Positions 33,923 through 45,249 of a stretch of 64,000 bases of DNA are shown one piece after another. The DNA comes from Chamaecyparis obtusa (lineage: Eukaryota > Streptophyta > Pinopsida > Cupressales > Cupressaceae): the NCBI GenBank assembly GCA_027943335.1, contig BSBK01001115.1:62001-126000 (forward strand). The letters run 5' to 3'. The position numbers and the translations under genes are program-made. The notes beneath the pieces were generated by a model. The model did no database searches. It had not been told where the DNA came from and worked only from the letters and a program-made list of their open reading frames with translations. Position 1 is the first letter of the stretch. Every line of letters starts with the position of its first letter.

Positions 33923-34859
33923 GCGTAGCTCAAGAGGGAAGCTAACCTAGCACAGCTATGAAAGCAGAAAATGGGTCCCGGCAACAAGGCTTGATCAGGT
34001 ACCCAGTACAAGAAACTAAACTAGATGAAGGAAACAAAGCCTCCAATCTAGGGAATGTCCCAAAGAAAGGAACAAGAAAGAGCATGAAGCATCTCCGAAG
34101 CATGAAGCTGCAAACACTGTCAGAAGAATACTGCTGGAACCCCCACTGAAATAGTGCATGACCAGGTAGAGAAGACATAGTCTGAAGAGCTGATCAATCA
34201 AAGAGGTGACCTCCAAAATAGGAATGAATGAGTGTCTATATAGTAGATGATCCATCTCACCGAAATGCATAGGTGCCTAGCCACTGCATCCGCCTAGTAC
34301 ATAGGAACAAAAACTGAATACGTAGATCACTCAACTGAACCAAGGAAGCAATAGAGCCAACAGGTGAACCCCCCCATAATGCTGAACGGGGTGACAGGAA
34401 CACTGAAATGCAATGCCAGAAACATCTGCAAGAAGAAGAAACAGGAACACCTATGTGCAAAAGAAGGTACAAGCACAGGATAAAGGGCGGTGTCATAGAC
34501 ACAGTCTACATGGGCTAATGTCGTGGAAGGTACGCTCACTTGACAAGAGTGGATGCGCCTATAGTGGCAAATGCATCAGAATCCCCCCATGGCACTTTAT
34601 AACTGAGTGCGAATACAAACAAACACAAGGAGTACAAGATCCTAGATATGCAAAAGTAGGCACTTTATCTCAGTGCGTTTACAGAAAAAAGAATGCAATA
34701 GTGGAGAAGCATACAATGCTCAAAAGATAGAAAGAAGAGTGAGCTATGAACTCAGAAGAAGAGATCCCCGGACCTGTAGAACCAAGCACTCCACCAGAGG
34801 GCATAAACGGCCAAACGCGGAGGAGTGAAAACCTGGAGTATAATCTGGAAAAATAACCT

Positions 34860-35500
34860 CTGCCACTGAATAGCACACTGAACCAGCTTTCCGAAAATAC
34901 CAAGTTTGCTGAAAACTGAGCCCGGATGTGAGAGATATAGTGTCTAGAATGCAAAAAGTACCCGTGACTTTGACTGGCAGAAAACCCCTGCAAACGGAAA
35001 AATCAAATAACCAAACTGAAAAAAACAGAAAGGTCTCGGAACCAGCTTTCCGTCGATATCTTGTTTGGCAAAAAACGCCATCGTATGCTCAAGTTACGGC
35101 AAAAACAGTGACAGGTGCTCTGGCAGGCACCTGAAAAAGAAAACCTCTGAATTCAACAGCCTGGTGCGAAAAATGGAAGAAGAATCTGGAAAAAAGCTCT
35201 GCGTATAAAACGACCGTCTCAGAATCATCTTTCCGATGATGTCTCGTTCGCCCACTAACTCCTCCGTATGAGCAAGTTATGCCAAAAAAAGCATCAAGTG
35301 CTCCAGGAAGGCAAAAATAGACATCAGACTTCAACAGCAAAAAATGCTATTGAAATGGCAGAACCCAAAACCCTAACCTCCATCATCGGAAAGAGCTCGG
35401 AAAGAGCTTTCCGACGATATAAAGAAGTCAGAAAACCGATACCGTATGCACAAGATACGGCCAAAAAACCCAGCTACCCCTAGAAAAAGCTCTAAAGGAC
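34860..35500 (-). repeat. Imperfect about 175-bp internal repeats
   Basis: Units near 35,040, 35,214 and 35,390 (and a weaker one near 34,865) share AGCTTTCCGACGATAT-like words, then CGTATGC(T/A)CAAG(T/A)TACGGC, then a GGTGCTC or AAGTGCTCC part. They are diverged and non-coding. Short frames across them are shadows. Confidence 0.65.
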
Positions 35501-35519
35501 AAAAAACTTTTTTAAGCCC

Positions 35520-35870
35520 TGGGGGCTGGAATTACAAAGCCCCTGGGCGCATGGCGCACGCAGGGGGCTGGAGCTGGAGCTCCCGGTCGGTCATATGACC
35601 GGCCGCTGAGGGCGGTGGAGCCGGGAGGAGCCGCAGAGGAGCGGGGGCCGCGGAGCCGGGAGGCGGCGGAGCCGGGAGGAGGCCGCAGAGGAGCGGGGGC
35701 TGCGGAGCCGGGAGGCGGCGGAGCCGGCGGAGGGTGCTGCGGCGGCGGTCTTTGGCGGCGGCATTCTCCGGCGGGGTGCGTGGTGGCGGTGGCGGTGGAT
35801 GAAGCCGGTGCCGGTGGCGCAGTGGTGGCCGCCGGGCGGTGCCTGGGTGGCCGCTCGGCGGCCAAAATAT
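35520..35870 (-). other. Very G+C-rich tract in the 5' internal region
   Basis: Dominated by GGAGCCGGGAGG, GCGGCGGAGCC and GGTGGCGGTGG words in a window that is otherwise AT-rich. Proline/alanine- or glycine-rich frames on both strands (for example 35,512-35,865) are composition artefacts. It lies some 300-660 bp downstream of the primer-binding site in the element's own direction, where a structured leader or packaging signal would sit (inference). Confidence 0.7.
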
Positions 35871-36169
35871 ATATATATATTTTTTAAAAAAATCGCCGAC
35901 AGTACCCGCCTCGGAGTGCGTGCCAGGGCCGTACGGCCCTGGTATGCAAAAATTTTTTTTGCCTCAGATGCCACTGTGTCCAAAATGGACAAGTTTTATA
36001 TGGATTTAGGGGTTCTTGGGTCTTCCGGACACAATGGTGGTGTCCGTTTTTGCCCAAGGTGAGCCAAATTTCGGCTCCCCCCCAGATCCACAAAAAAAAC
36101 TCCTGAAACCCTTGAAAACCGCCTGCTTTTGAAACACTTCAACAAAACACGAACAGCGAGCAGCAAGAT

Positions 36170-36182
36170 GGCTCTGATACCA
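36170..36182 (-). other. Primer-binding site, initiator tRNA-Met
   Basis: On the minus strand TGGTATCAGAGCC directly follows the 5' LTR, the standard plant iMet primer-binding sequence. This fixes the element's direction. Confidence 0.93.
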
Positions 36183-36565
36183 TGTTAGATTAGGTGAAAT
36201 ACTAATCTCCCAAGAACACCTGCATGCATAACCCTGTCACATGGAAGAAGCAAAGCACAGAAGCAAGAAAAATCATGGAGGCCAAAAAGCCAGAGACATC
36301 TTATGGACATGCAAAGAGCAATCTCTATTATGATCCAATAAGTGAATTATCTAAAAAGAATGTACAAAGGGTTCAACCATATAGGTGAACAATAAAACCC
36401 TAAAGCTATAAAGCAAAAAATAAAGCTAGGTTGCACATTATAATTAATAAATATATTAATTATAATGCACCTAAAAGATAGCTTAAGTAAATAGAGTAAT
36501 AAATGACTTAATTAATTAAACCAAAGTGATTTAATTAATAAGCATAAAGTATGATTACTCTAACA
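36183..36565 (-). repeat. 5' LTR, 383 bp
   Basis: Identical by eye to 33,529-33,911. It carries TGTTAGAG...TCTAACA ends shared with the LTRs at 735-1042 and 18,761-19,148. Confidence 0.95.
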
Positions 36566-37449
36566 GTTTCCACCTTGTAAGCACGCGAACATTTTGATCA
36601 TTAGAATAATTCACATTGATAATGAAGCTACATATAGTAGAAATTTCTAAGGGGATTATACTTTTCCATAGTATCAAACGAATTCTTGAACATTACATAT
36701 ACAAGAATAAATTTGTTCATTTCGAATATTTGGACTGCACTACATGTCTATAATGGAGGGAAATTAGTATATGAAAGGTATTGTTTTCAAAAAAATCTAG
36801 CTATGTATCAAATAGACATGAGGATTCCAGCTTACAATCTCCCATCATAACATCATTGACCTTGAGTCCTTATAAAGACACACCTATGACCCTCAAAAGT
36901 TGATTGAAATTGAATACCTTACTATTATAAAATAAAGAATTTCTCAAATTAGAGCTCAAGTCTAGGATGATCAAGCCTATAAGTGGTCTTCTTTTCTCTT
37001 TCTAACTAGATCACCTTTGTAATTTAGATTCTTTGATGTCTGGGTTTGTGTGTGCATTGATGTTCTACCCTAATTTCTTATTGCCTAGTTCACATTTGAT
37101 CTACTCTTGAATTTTTTAGATTTTAAGATGAGTAAAAATCCTTCTGGCTAATGATGATATGAATTGATATGGAGGTCGATATATGTATTTCAGTCTGTAT
37201 GAGTTCTTCATTAGTTTGCATGAGTTCTCCATCCACTTGTTTTGATATGGGAATCTTTTGCATGATTTGTTTCCATAATGAACAAAGAGGCTTTTGAGCT
37301 CTTGAGAATAATAAATTTGACAACATTGCAATGATATTAATTGTAGGAAAATGTTTCATTATTAACAGATGTAGATACATTTCAATGATCTAAAGTTTCC
37401 CATATTTTTACAGTTTTTATATACTTTAAGATTATTTTTACGTCTAATA
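36566..37449. other. Sequence between the young LTR element and the large LTR element
   Basis: By position it is the continuation of the Helitron side of the young insertion. No Helitron motif, terminal hairpin or other feature is recognised. Minus-strand frames at 37,116-37,380 are short and match nothing I know. Confidence 0.4.
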
Positions 37450-38734
37450 TGTAATGCCCCAGTAGGGAACCCAGGAGAAATTAACCTAAAACATGTTACT
37501 AAGTTTATTGAATAATTTTTTTCTTAAGAGTTTACAAACAATAATGAATAACATTGCGGAATCAATATAACATAAGACAATATATATTCATAAATGTAAC
37601 TCATTTATAGATTACAAGTCTCAAGGGTTATGTGACGTAGAATTACATAAAAGTTAACTAATCTACGAATTACAATCTAACACATGATCACACGATATAT
37701 CTTAGGTTCATTTTAAAACCTAATTTGAAGTATTCATAATTCTTTACTTAATCATAATGAAAAGAAGTCAAATCATTAAGTACACTAACATATTCATTTC
37801 AAGTGAATAGTACGATACATTCACTACATCAGTGCAATCAAAGATACAATCTATATAGTACAACTGATACATCATGACATACATAAGAATACAACTTCCA
37901 CTGCACATGTCGCAGGGATAACAATAATACAATAATACTTTTTTTTTTTACTTCTCTAATAAAAAAAACCCTTTTTTTTAATTACATAATTATTTTTCCT
38001 AAAACATAAATTTTTAAATAGGTTTTTTCCTTTTCAAAAACAAATCAACCTATAATTTAAAACCATTAACAATGACATGCATACAAATAATTACATAAAT
38101 TTGGCTTTCAATAATACATGCATTCATTTATTTAATAGGCTCATGCAATATACTGAAGGGTGAATAGTTATTTAATTTGATATAAACCCTAATTGGAAAA
38201 CTCACATGTTTTGTTTTTAGAAACCTCGGCCTAGGTTTTCAACTAATATTCATAAAAACACTAGATATGATATTAACACAATTTCCTACGAAAAACATTA
38301 ATCGTAACCATGCTGACAAATTCTTTAAACAAAACAACTTTAACACAACACTCGAATTGAACTCAAAGAAATAATTTAACAAATACGAAGAAGACAATCT
38401 TTTGAAAGAAAATATTTACAAAAGTTTCAAACCCTACCTTAATTCCATCAACTAATTTGTAACAACCAAAGCCAATTCGAAAACTCCCAAAAAATTGCTC
38501 TCAATAAATTCCTTCAATTTCAATCCAGAGCCAAAACTTGTCTCCCTAAATCTTGTATATCTAAAATGACAAAAAAGGACTCTCATATAGAAAACTCAAT
38601 AAACCGAACTTTAAACATGCAACTCACAATCAAGAATTAAAACTTGACAATTAAAAACAATTAATTCAAAATCATAGAAATCAAAACTCAACTCAAACCT
38701 CATTTATATCAATATTTTATTTAAAAGAATTATT
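37450..38734 (-). repeat. 3' LTR of the large element, distal part
   Basis: It begins TGTAATGCCCCAG on the plus strand and aligns with 57,412-58,430 throughout (shared AATTAACCTAAAACATGTTA and TTACAAACAATAATGAATAA). The segment at about 37,845-38,165 is absent from the other LTR. It is interrupted at 38,735 by a solo LTR with TTATT target duplication. Confidence 0.82.
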
Positions 38735-38924
38735 TGTAATGCCCAATAAAGTGAGCAAAACACAACTATTTTTTTTCTTCTAAAACCTAATAAACAACTA
38801 CAAACATACAAATGCAACTATGAAAAAAATACTATCTAGCACAAGTTTTCTACGTGCACGCAAAATGGTGTAGAAGGAAAATAGATAACAAAAAAGTCTA
38901 AGTGGTCTAGAAACATCACAAGGG

Positions 38925-39325
38925 TCAAACCAGAGAAGGTTGACCAAGTTTGACCAAAAGTTAAACTTCACCGAACAACTTCCAAACTATCCTACAAGGT
39001 TCCCTAGACAACAAGCTTCGATTGGCATGCAAATCGAGGCAATTGATTAAAGTCAACCAAAGTTGACCAAAAAGTCAACCATGCACCAAAAATTGTGCAA
39101 CAAAGTTAAAGGGGTTCAAAACTTATCAAGAAATACTTAGGCATGTAAATTGAGGTGTTTGACCTAGGTTTGACCAAGGGTTGACCAAAAGTCAATTGTT
39201 CCCAAATATGACCAATGATGATCTACTAAGGTTCAAAACATAACAAACTATTTGTGCATGCAAACTAAGGTGAATGCCCTAGGGTTGACCAGAGGTTGAC
39301 CAAAAAGTCAACTGTGCACAAAAAA
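38925..39325. promoter_or_regulatory. Cluster of W-box-like TTGACC/GTCAA motifs
   Basis: About eight TTGACC and five GTCAA words occur in 400 bp, in degenerate repeats spaced roughly 120 bp (TTGACCAAAAAGTCAAC and variants). TTGAC(C/T) is the known core bound by WRKY factors. Presence in an LTR suggests a possible stress-responsive promoter, but the repeat structure alone could explain the count. Confidence 0.45.
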
Positions 39326-40000
39326 TGGTCTATAGATATCATAATGACCCTTGACGAGACCAAAGGAAGAAGAGATAAAACCCTAAGATGACTATAACGT
39401 TCCCTAGCTAAAAAAGTTACAGTTATACTAAAAGTTCGATATTCTAATTAATTAACTCCAAATATAAAATTAACCCATTTACAAAGCTACATAGTATTGA
39501 GAAATAAATCTAACACAACACATCGTAATTCGAACATTACGATATTTTAATCTAATACGTTTAGGCCAATGTTTTCAAATGTTTAAAAAATAATAAGCTA
39601 AAATAAGTTCTTTAATAGATTTAAACCAATTTTAATGTTGAGACGTCAAAAATGAATTAGGAGTTACTAATTCTTTTTTTTTTTTTTGGTGCTCAGTAAT
39701 AAGTATTTTTTATTGATATAAAAGGAAATCATTTACAAACAAGCCTTAAACCATTACAAATCCAGACCCCACAGGCACCAACTAACAGCCCGCAACCAAC
39801 ATTTACTACTAAACTATCTGCCATTACACATATAGAACCAACCACCACATCGAGCTTTTAGCCACACCAAGATTATTAGGTCATTAATACGCTTTACCAT
39901 TACATCACAACATCAAAAAGCGATATCAAAAAAGTAACAAAAAACAACCATTTACTTCAAACTGCAAACCAGAGGAGAACCCACTACATCAAGACAAGCC

Positions 40001-40900
40001 TCACCACTCATCCTCTGTGACGAGGGAGAGAAGAAGGATGCCTTCGCAGATGACCAACCAAAAATCCAAACACCCTACGCCGTCCGGATTGCTCGAAGGA
40101 CCTAATTTTTCTTTTAAATTCACCCATTCCATAGTAATCCATGCCTTATAAGCTTCCTTATCAACATTAGAGGGCCACCACAAGAAAGAAAACACACCTT
40201 TCTCCCATCCCTCCACCGGGTCTTCAAAGCACTCACTGAAATTGAAACCAAAACTGGGGAAAGCCCACTCCATTATCGAATCCTACCCAACAGTCAATTC
40301 TTTGGGAAACAGAGAAGAAACCACCCACTTTACCGAGTCCACATTGTCATTTAACTCCAGACCCCATGCTAAGATCATCGTTGCAATGTCCGCATTTATT
40401 TTCCAGTGATGTTGGGCATCCTGAAACAGCGAACCCAGAGTACGTTGAACCGCCATAATCACTCCAGACAACGGGCATTTGAGAAGTCTCCTAAGTCACA
40501 AATTCGCAATCGGGCCTAAAATTGCCTTTTGTTGCAGTGCAATTTTGAAGGTAAATGTAGGCTCCATCCTTACACCCGTCACATTCACCCAAAGATGATT
40601 CAGAAAGAGGCCCACATCACGCCTTATAAAAACTCGCCACACGAATGACATTAATTATGTCCTCTGCATAGTCATCATTATCCCAACCTCTGCGCCGTCA
40701 AAAATCATAAACCCATCCTCTAAAATGAAACCTCCCGCCACATCATTGTTCACCTACGTCATCACACTCACAGCCCACCCACATCATCATCCCAAACAAA
40801 AAAAAAAAAAAAAAAAAAGAGCCTGCCCAAACAAAATCTTCAAACTCCAAAAGGAGCGAATTTATGCGCTTAACATAATTGCTGAGATGCCAAGCCCCAA
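40001..40900 (-). other. LINE region 3' of RNase H
   Basis: A minus-strand frame of 90 codons (40,001-40,273; MEWAFPSFGFNF) is open but not recognised. It may be ORF2 tail or 3' UTR. A poly(A) run on the plus strand at about 40,798-40,819 lies in this part. Bases 39,688-40,000 are 3' UTR-like with nothing recognised. Confidence 0.4.
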
Positions 40901-40907
40901 TTCTACG

Positions 40908-43900
40908 CTATCTTATAGCCTCCACAACCACTAAAGAGTCACCCTCCAAATGTAATTTTGATACCCCTGTAGCATTTGAACACTCCACCGCCCACAAAGC
41001 CGCCTTAACCTCTGCCAGATTATTTGTTCCATCTGATAACCGCTTGGATCCAAAGGCCATAACCGAGCCATGTTCAGTTCTGAGGATAATCCCAGCCCTT
41101 GAAGGACCAGGATTCCATTTTGAGGCCCCATCAAAATTTTCTTTGACCCATCCACACTCCGGAACCAACCAACCATCTTGCAACTTCTCCTTACCTTTAT
41201 CATATTTTGTAGAGCAGCAATGAGCATATCTTAACTTGATATCTGACCATCTATCCAACAACCTACCATCTTCCTTAGTGAAAAGCAATTTCCTCAAGGA
41301 CTTTCTCATTAGGGCTGTACTCATCACCTTTGAGATTGCATGCTCAATTCTCTATAAAAGTCTTTCCAAAGGTTTTGCAAGATCCTGAAAAATCTGCCTG
41401 TTTCTCTCCTTCCAAATCTCCCACACTACAAGAGAAGGGAAGACAACCCATAAACTCAAAAGTAAAGATTTAATTTTTACCCGAGGCCAGCTACCAAAGA
41501 AGTCTTTTAAATTAAGCATCCATGGACCCAACCAATTAAGTTTTTATTGGACCATCAGCCAACATTGTTTAGCTATTGAGCACCTCAACAAAAGATGACC
41601 AGCCGTCTCTTCCTAACAATTACACATAACACACTTAGTTGGGCCACAGAAACCAAGCCTCTTCCTCCGTTCTGTTGTTAGAACTCTATTTTGCACTGCT
41701 AACCAAGTAAAAGAACCTGCTTTTGGGAGACAATCCTTGCTCCAACATAAATCAGCAGCATCAAACCCTTCCCCACCCTCCAAAGATAACATCTTGAAAC
41801 CAAGTTTAACCAAATACTCACCCGAAGAAGAGCCACACCAAAACACTGAGTCCTCCTCATCAACCACACAAACCTCTCTTCCATTAAAAATTTCCTTTAA
41901 TAAAAGTTGTTGGGCCTCTGAGAGACCATCCATGGTTGAATCTTTCCATTGCCAAGACCCTCCAAAGGGAGTTTCCTACCACACCATATAGTCTGCCACT
42001 CGGTAGCCCCATCTATTACCAAGTACCCTCTCCAAATCCCTGAAAATCTCATCATTTCAAAGAATGGGGTACCATTCCATGAATTAGACCAAAAATGCGC
42101 TTTAAAGCCATTTCCAATCTTCCATGAAATATGGTCAATAATGACCTACCTGCAAGAAATAATAAAATTCCAAATAGCTGACCCAACAGGGGGGTTCCTA
42201 ACTATGAAAATCCTTTCAGCATCCCCCACATCTAAATACTTTGCTTTGAGAATCTTTACCCACAACTGATCAGGGTAGTTGTATATCTGCCAAAAAAGCT
42301 TTTCCCCAAGGGCAGTGTTCATAACATTCCAATCCCTTAGCACTGCACCTCCAAACGCTTTAGGCCTACAAATTTTCCTCCATACTAATAGAGGCAATTT
42401 TCCAATTTCTGAAGAACCACTCCAAAAAAATTTCTCATTTTTTGTTCAATCACACCAGTCACCTTCTTAGGAATATTCAAACATAACATCGAGAAAATAG
42501 GGACAGCAGAAACCATCATTTTAAGCATTAAAATGTGCCCTGTCGCCGAGAGCCACTTGCCTTTCCAGCCTTCCATACTACGCAAACATTTTGAAACCAA
42601 GTCTTTCCATAACACTGCTTTGTTCCTACCTTGAAACAAGGGTATACCCAAGTATTTCCCAAGTAGAGACCCTTTTTTAATATTTAGAATCCTGCAAATC
42701 GATCTTTGAGTGATTAGGGGAGTATTGAAGAAACAAATTTTAGATTTATGCTAGTTTATAATCTGACTAGAGACCTGCGCATAAACATCAAGAGTATTTT
42801 TCATAACTCTGGCCTCTCTCTCCATGGCATCCCCAGCAAGAAAAGTGTCATCAAAAAATTGGAGATGGGTAATAGCTTCAACCCCTACAGCCACCTTCAC
42901 ACCTTTCCAAGAGTCATCTCTCCTCTTACTCGAAATCAACCGATCTAACACTTCCGCCAAAATGATGAAAAGAAAAGGGGAGAGAGGATCCACTTTCCTT
43001 ATACCCTTTGTTAATGCAAAGAAACCCTAAGGGTTTCCATTAACCAACACAGAGAAACAAGGGGTATTGATGTAGCTATGCACCCATGAAATCCAATGCT
43101 AGTCAAACCCAAATCTCTGCAGAACTTTTACCAAAAAGTCCCTATCCACTTCATCATAGGCCCTCTTAATATCTAGCTTTACCATCATCTTCTCAGTTTT
43201 TTTAGCCTTGTAGAATGGATTAACTCATGAGCAATAATAACTCCTTCATAGATAGACCACCCCGGAGAGAAGTCACTCTATTCAGTTGAGATAACCACAT
43301 CAAGAACTTTCTTCAATCTATTTGCCATTACCTTGGAGATAATCTTATAAATTGTATTACATAAGGCAATAGGTCTAAGATCATCAAAGGAAATCACTTT
43401 GTCTCTTTATGGGACAAGGGCTATGAAGGTATTGTTAAAATCTTTAAGAACAAACCCCCCTTTGCGAGATTCTTCCACCATCGCCCAAATATCATTAGCT
43501 AAAAGGTCCCAAAAAACCTGAAAAAAGAGAGTAGGAAAACCATCAAGCCCAGGCACCTTGTCCCTGCCTAGACCCCATAATGTCGATTTTACTTCCACTA
43601 AAGACACAGGATCAATCAACATTTGATTCTGGTTTTCAAAAACAACACAAGTGATACACCATAAAATCTCTTCCTCCAAAGAAGGGGAATTGGGGTGATG
43701 CTTTCCCTGATCGGTGAAGAAGTCTACCGCAACTTTATTGATCCCTAGAGGATCTTCCACCAGATTACCATCCTTTCCAACTATAGAGAAAATCTTATTA
43801 TGAGCTCTACGGACCTTCATAGAGTTATCAAAGAATTTAGTATTGTGATCACCTTCAGCCAACCATGTTTCTCTAGACTTATGTCTCCAAAAAACCTCCT

Positions 43901-44922
43901 CCTTTGCAAGAACCTCAGCATACTCCTTACTAAGAACCTTTTCCTCCTTAAAGTCCTCTGCCAACATTCCACCGTTAATGATCCATTCATTTAAAACCTT
44001 CAAATCTTCCTCCACTCTTAACTTCTGAGATAAAAGATTTTGAAAGTGGACCCTGTTCCAAATCTTAAGTTGTTCTTTTAAGGATTGCAATTTTTTGAAA
44101 AATGAGAAAGCATAGTTACCTTCAAAAACCAGGGAGTGTAGCCACCATTTCTTTACTAAATCCTTAAGTTCCCTTCCTCTCTTAACCACATCGCCTCAAA
44201 TTTAAAAGGACACCGTCGTGGGGTTGAATCTTCCTACAACTGCAATGCTATAGAGAAATGATTTGAACCATGAATGAGCATTATGATCGCCTCAACATTC
44301 CAATTGCATTTGGACCAGTCTCGACTCATCAAAAACCTATGCAACTTTTCCGCAATATGGACAAAACCCGATCTGCAATTCGTCCATGTAAAATCACCTT
44401 TCTTAAAAGGTATATCAAAAATTCCATTATCAACCAAAAATTTATTAAAATCCACTTGGCTTGGGGGAATCCAACCTCTGCCTCCCTTCTTCTACGCAGG
44501 GCATAACACAACATTAAAATCCCCACCAAGCACCACCATTTCATCTATTATTGCAGTCATCAAATCTGTTAACTCTCTCCATACAGTCCTCTTCTCCCGA
44601 TCCTGTGTGGGGCCATAAACACTTATGAGATTGAAAGAAGCCCTGAGTTGTTTTGACATCACCTTACACCATTGCTAATGAGGTTTACTCTACATAACTA
44701 CAAGCTCCACGACATCCACCTTCCAAAGCACATCTAAACCTCCTGAATCTCCCACCACTGGAACCCAAGAGCATTTCCACCGACTGAAACATTTGCTATA
44801 GAAATCAAAACTATCTTTCTTGAACTTAGTTTCTTGAAACATCACCACATCTGACCTTGCTTGATCAAGCGAAGCTTGTCAGAGGCATTGCAGCCTCTGA
44901 CATTCCACGATAGCAGCCTCAT
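40908..44922 (-). pseudogene. LINE ORF2: endonuclease, reverse transcriptase, RNase H, decayed
   Basis: ORF2 nicks the target and primes reverse transcription there. The ATG at 44,922 starts LLSWNVRG, the typical AP-endonuclease opening. GGDFNVVL and FTWTN follow near 44,500-44,370. The RT region spans about 44,189-42,000 with a 260-codon open segment (43,407-44,189), MDPLSPFLF (42,990) and a catalytic FFDD at 42,847-42,858 (usual FADD). A zinc-finger RVT segment (41,613-41,933) and RNase H (40,908-41,327; ENFDGASKWNPG, LEGDSLVVVEA) follow. At least six frame changes or stops are visible. Confidence 0.9.
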
Positions 44923-45249
44923 TGCTTCCAGGAAGAGACATACTCTCTTCCTGATCTCAATTTGCTTTGATCAACCGCACTACCAGCTATTTGGATCAGA
45001 CTTGATTGACTTGCGTCCTTTCTTATTTTGTTCACCTACCTTTACTTTAGAGTTTGTGGCATCTGATCGAGACAATGTTCTTTTGTCTGTGAACCCCCGT
45101 TCCCCATCTAAACCCAAAAAGTCTTCCTCCAGCATAATAACCATCTCATTCTCTATTTCTGAGTCTAGTTCTTCATCATTAGAATCTTGGTTTGAGTTAA
45201 ACAAGGATTCCAGATTTCAGATGGGGGAGATTTGGATATCCTTAAAAAC

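Larger units (their letters stand above)
33529..36565 (-). mobile_element. Young non-autonomous LTR retrotransposon (3.04 kb)
   Basis: Two 383-bp LTRs appear identical base for base. The element has a primer-binding site and a polypurine tract and sits between GTTT direct repeats (33,525-33,528 and 36,566-36,569). The 2.27-kb internal region has no gag or pol motif, so it depends on another element, probably Ty1/copia given the iMet site and LTR form (inference). It interrupts Helitron-derived sequence just 5' of the region encoding its N-terminal domain. Identical LTRs imply a recent insertion. Confidence 0.92.

Noticed and set aside
35512..35992. Proline/alanine-rich and glycine-rich long frames
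   Set aside because: Open on both strands because of extreme G+C composition; no codon or domain signal.
40798..40819. Poly(A) run as a second retrotransposon tail
   Set aside because: It lies within the minus-strand LINE in the wrong orientation for that element, and no target duplication or element end adjoins it.
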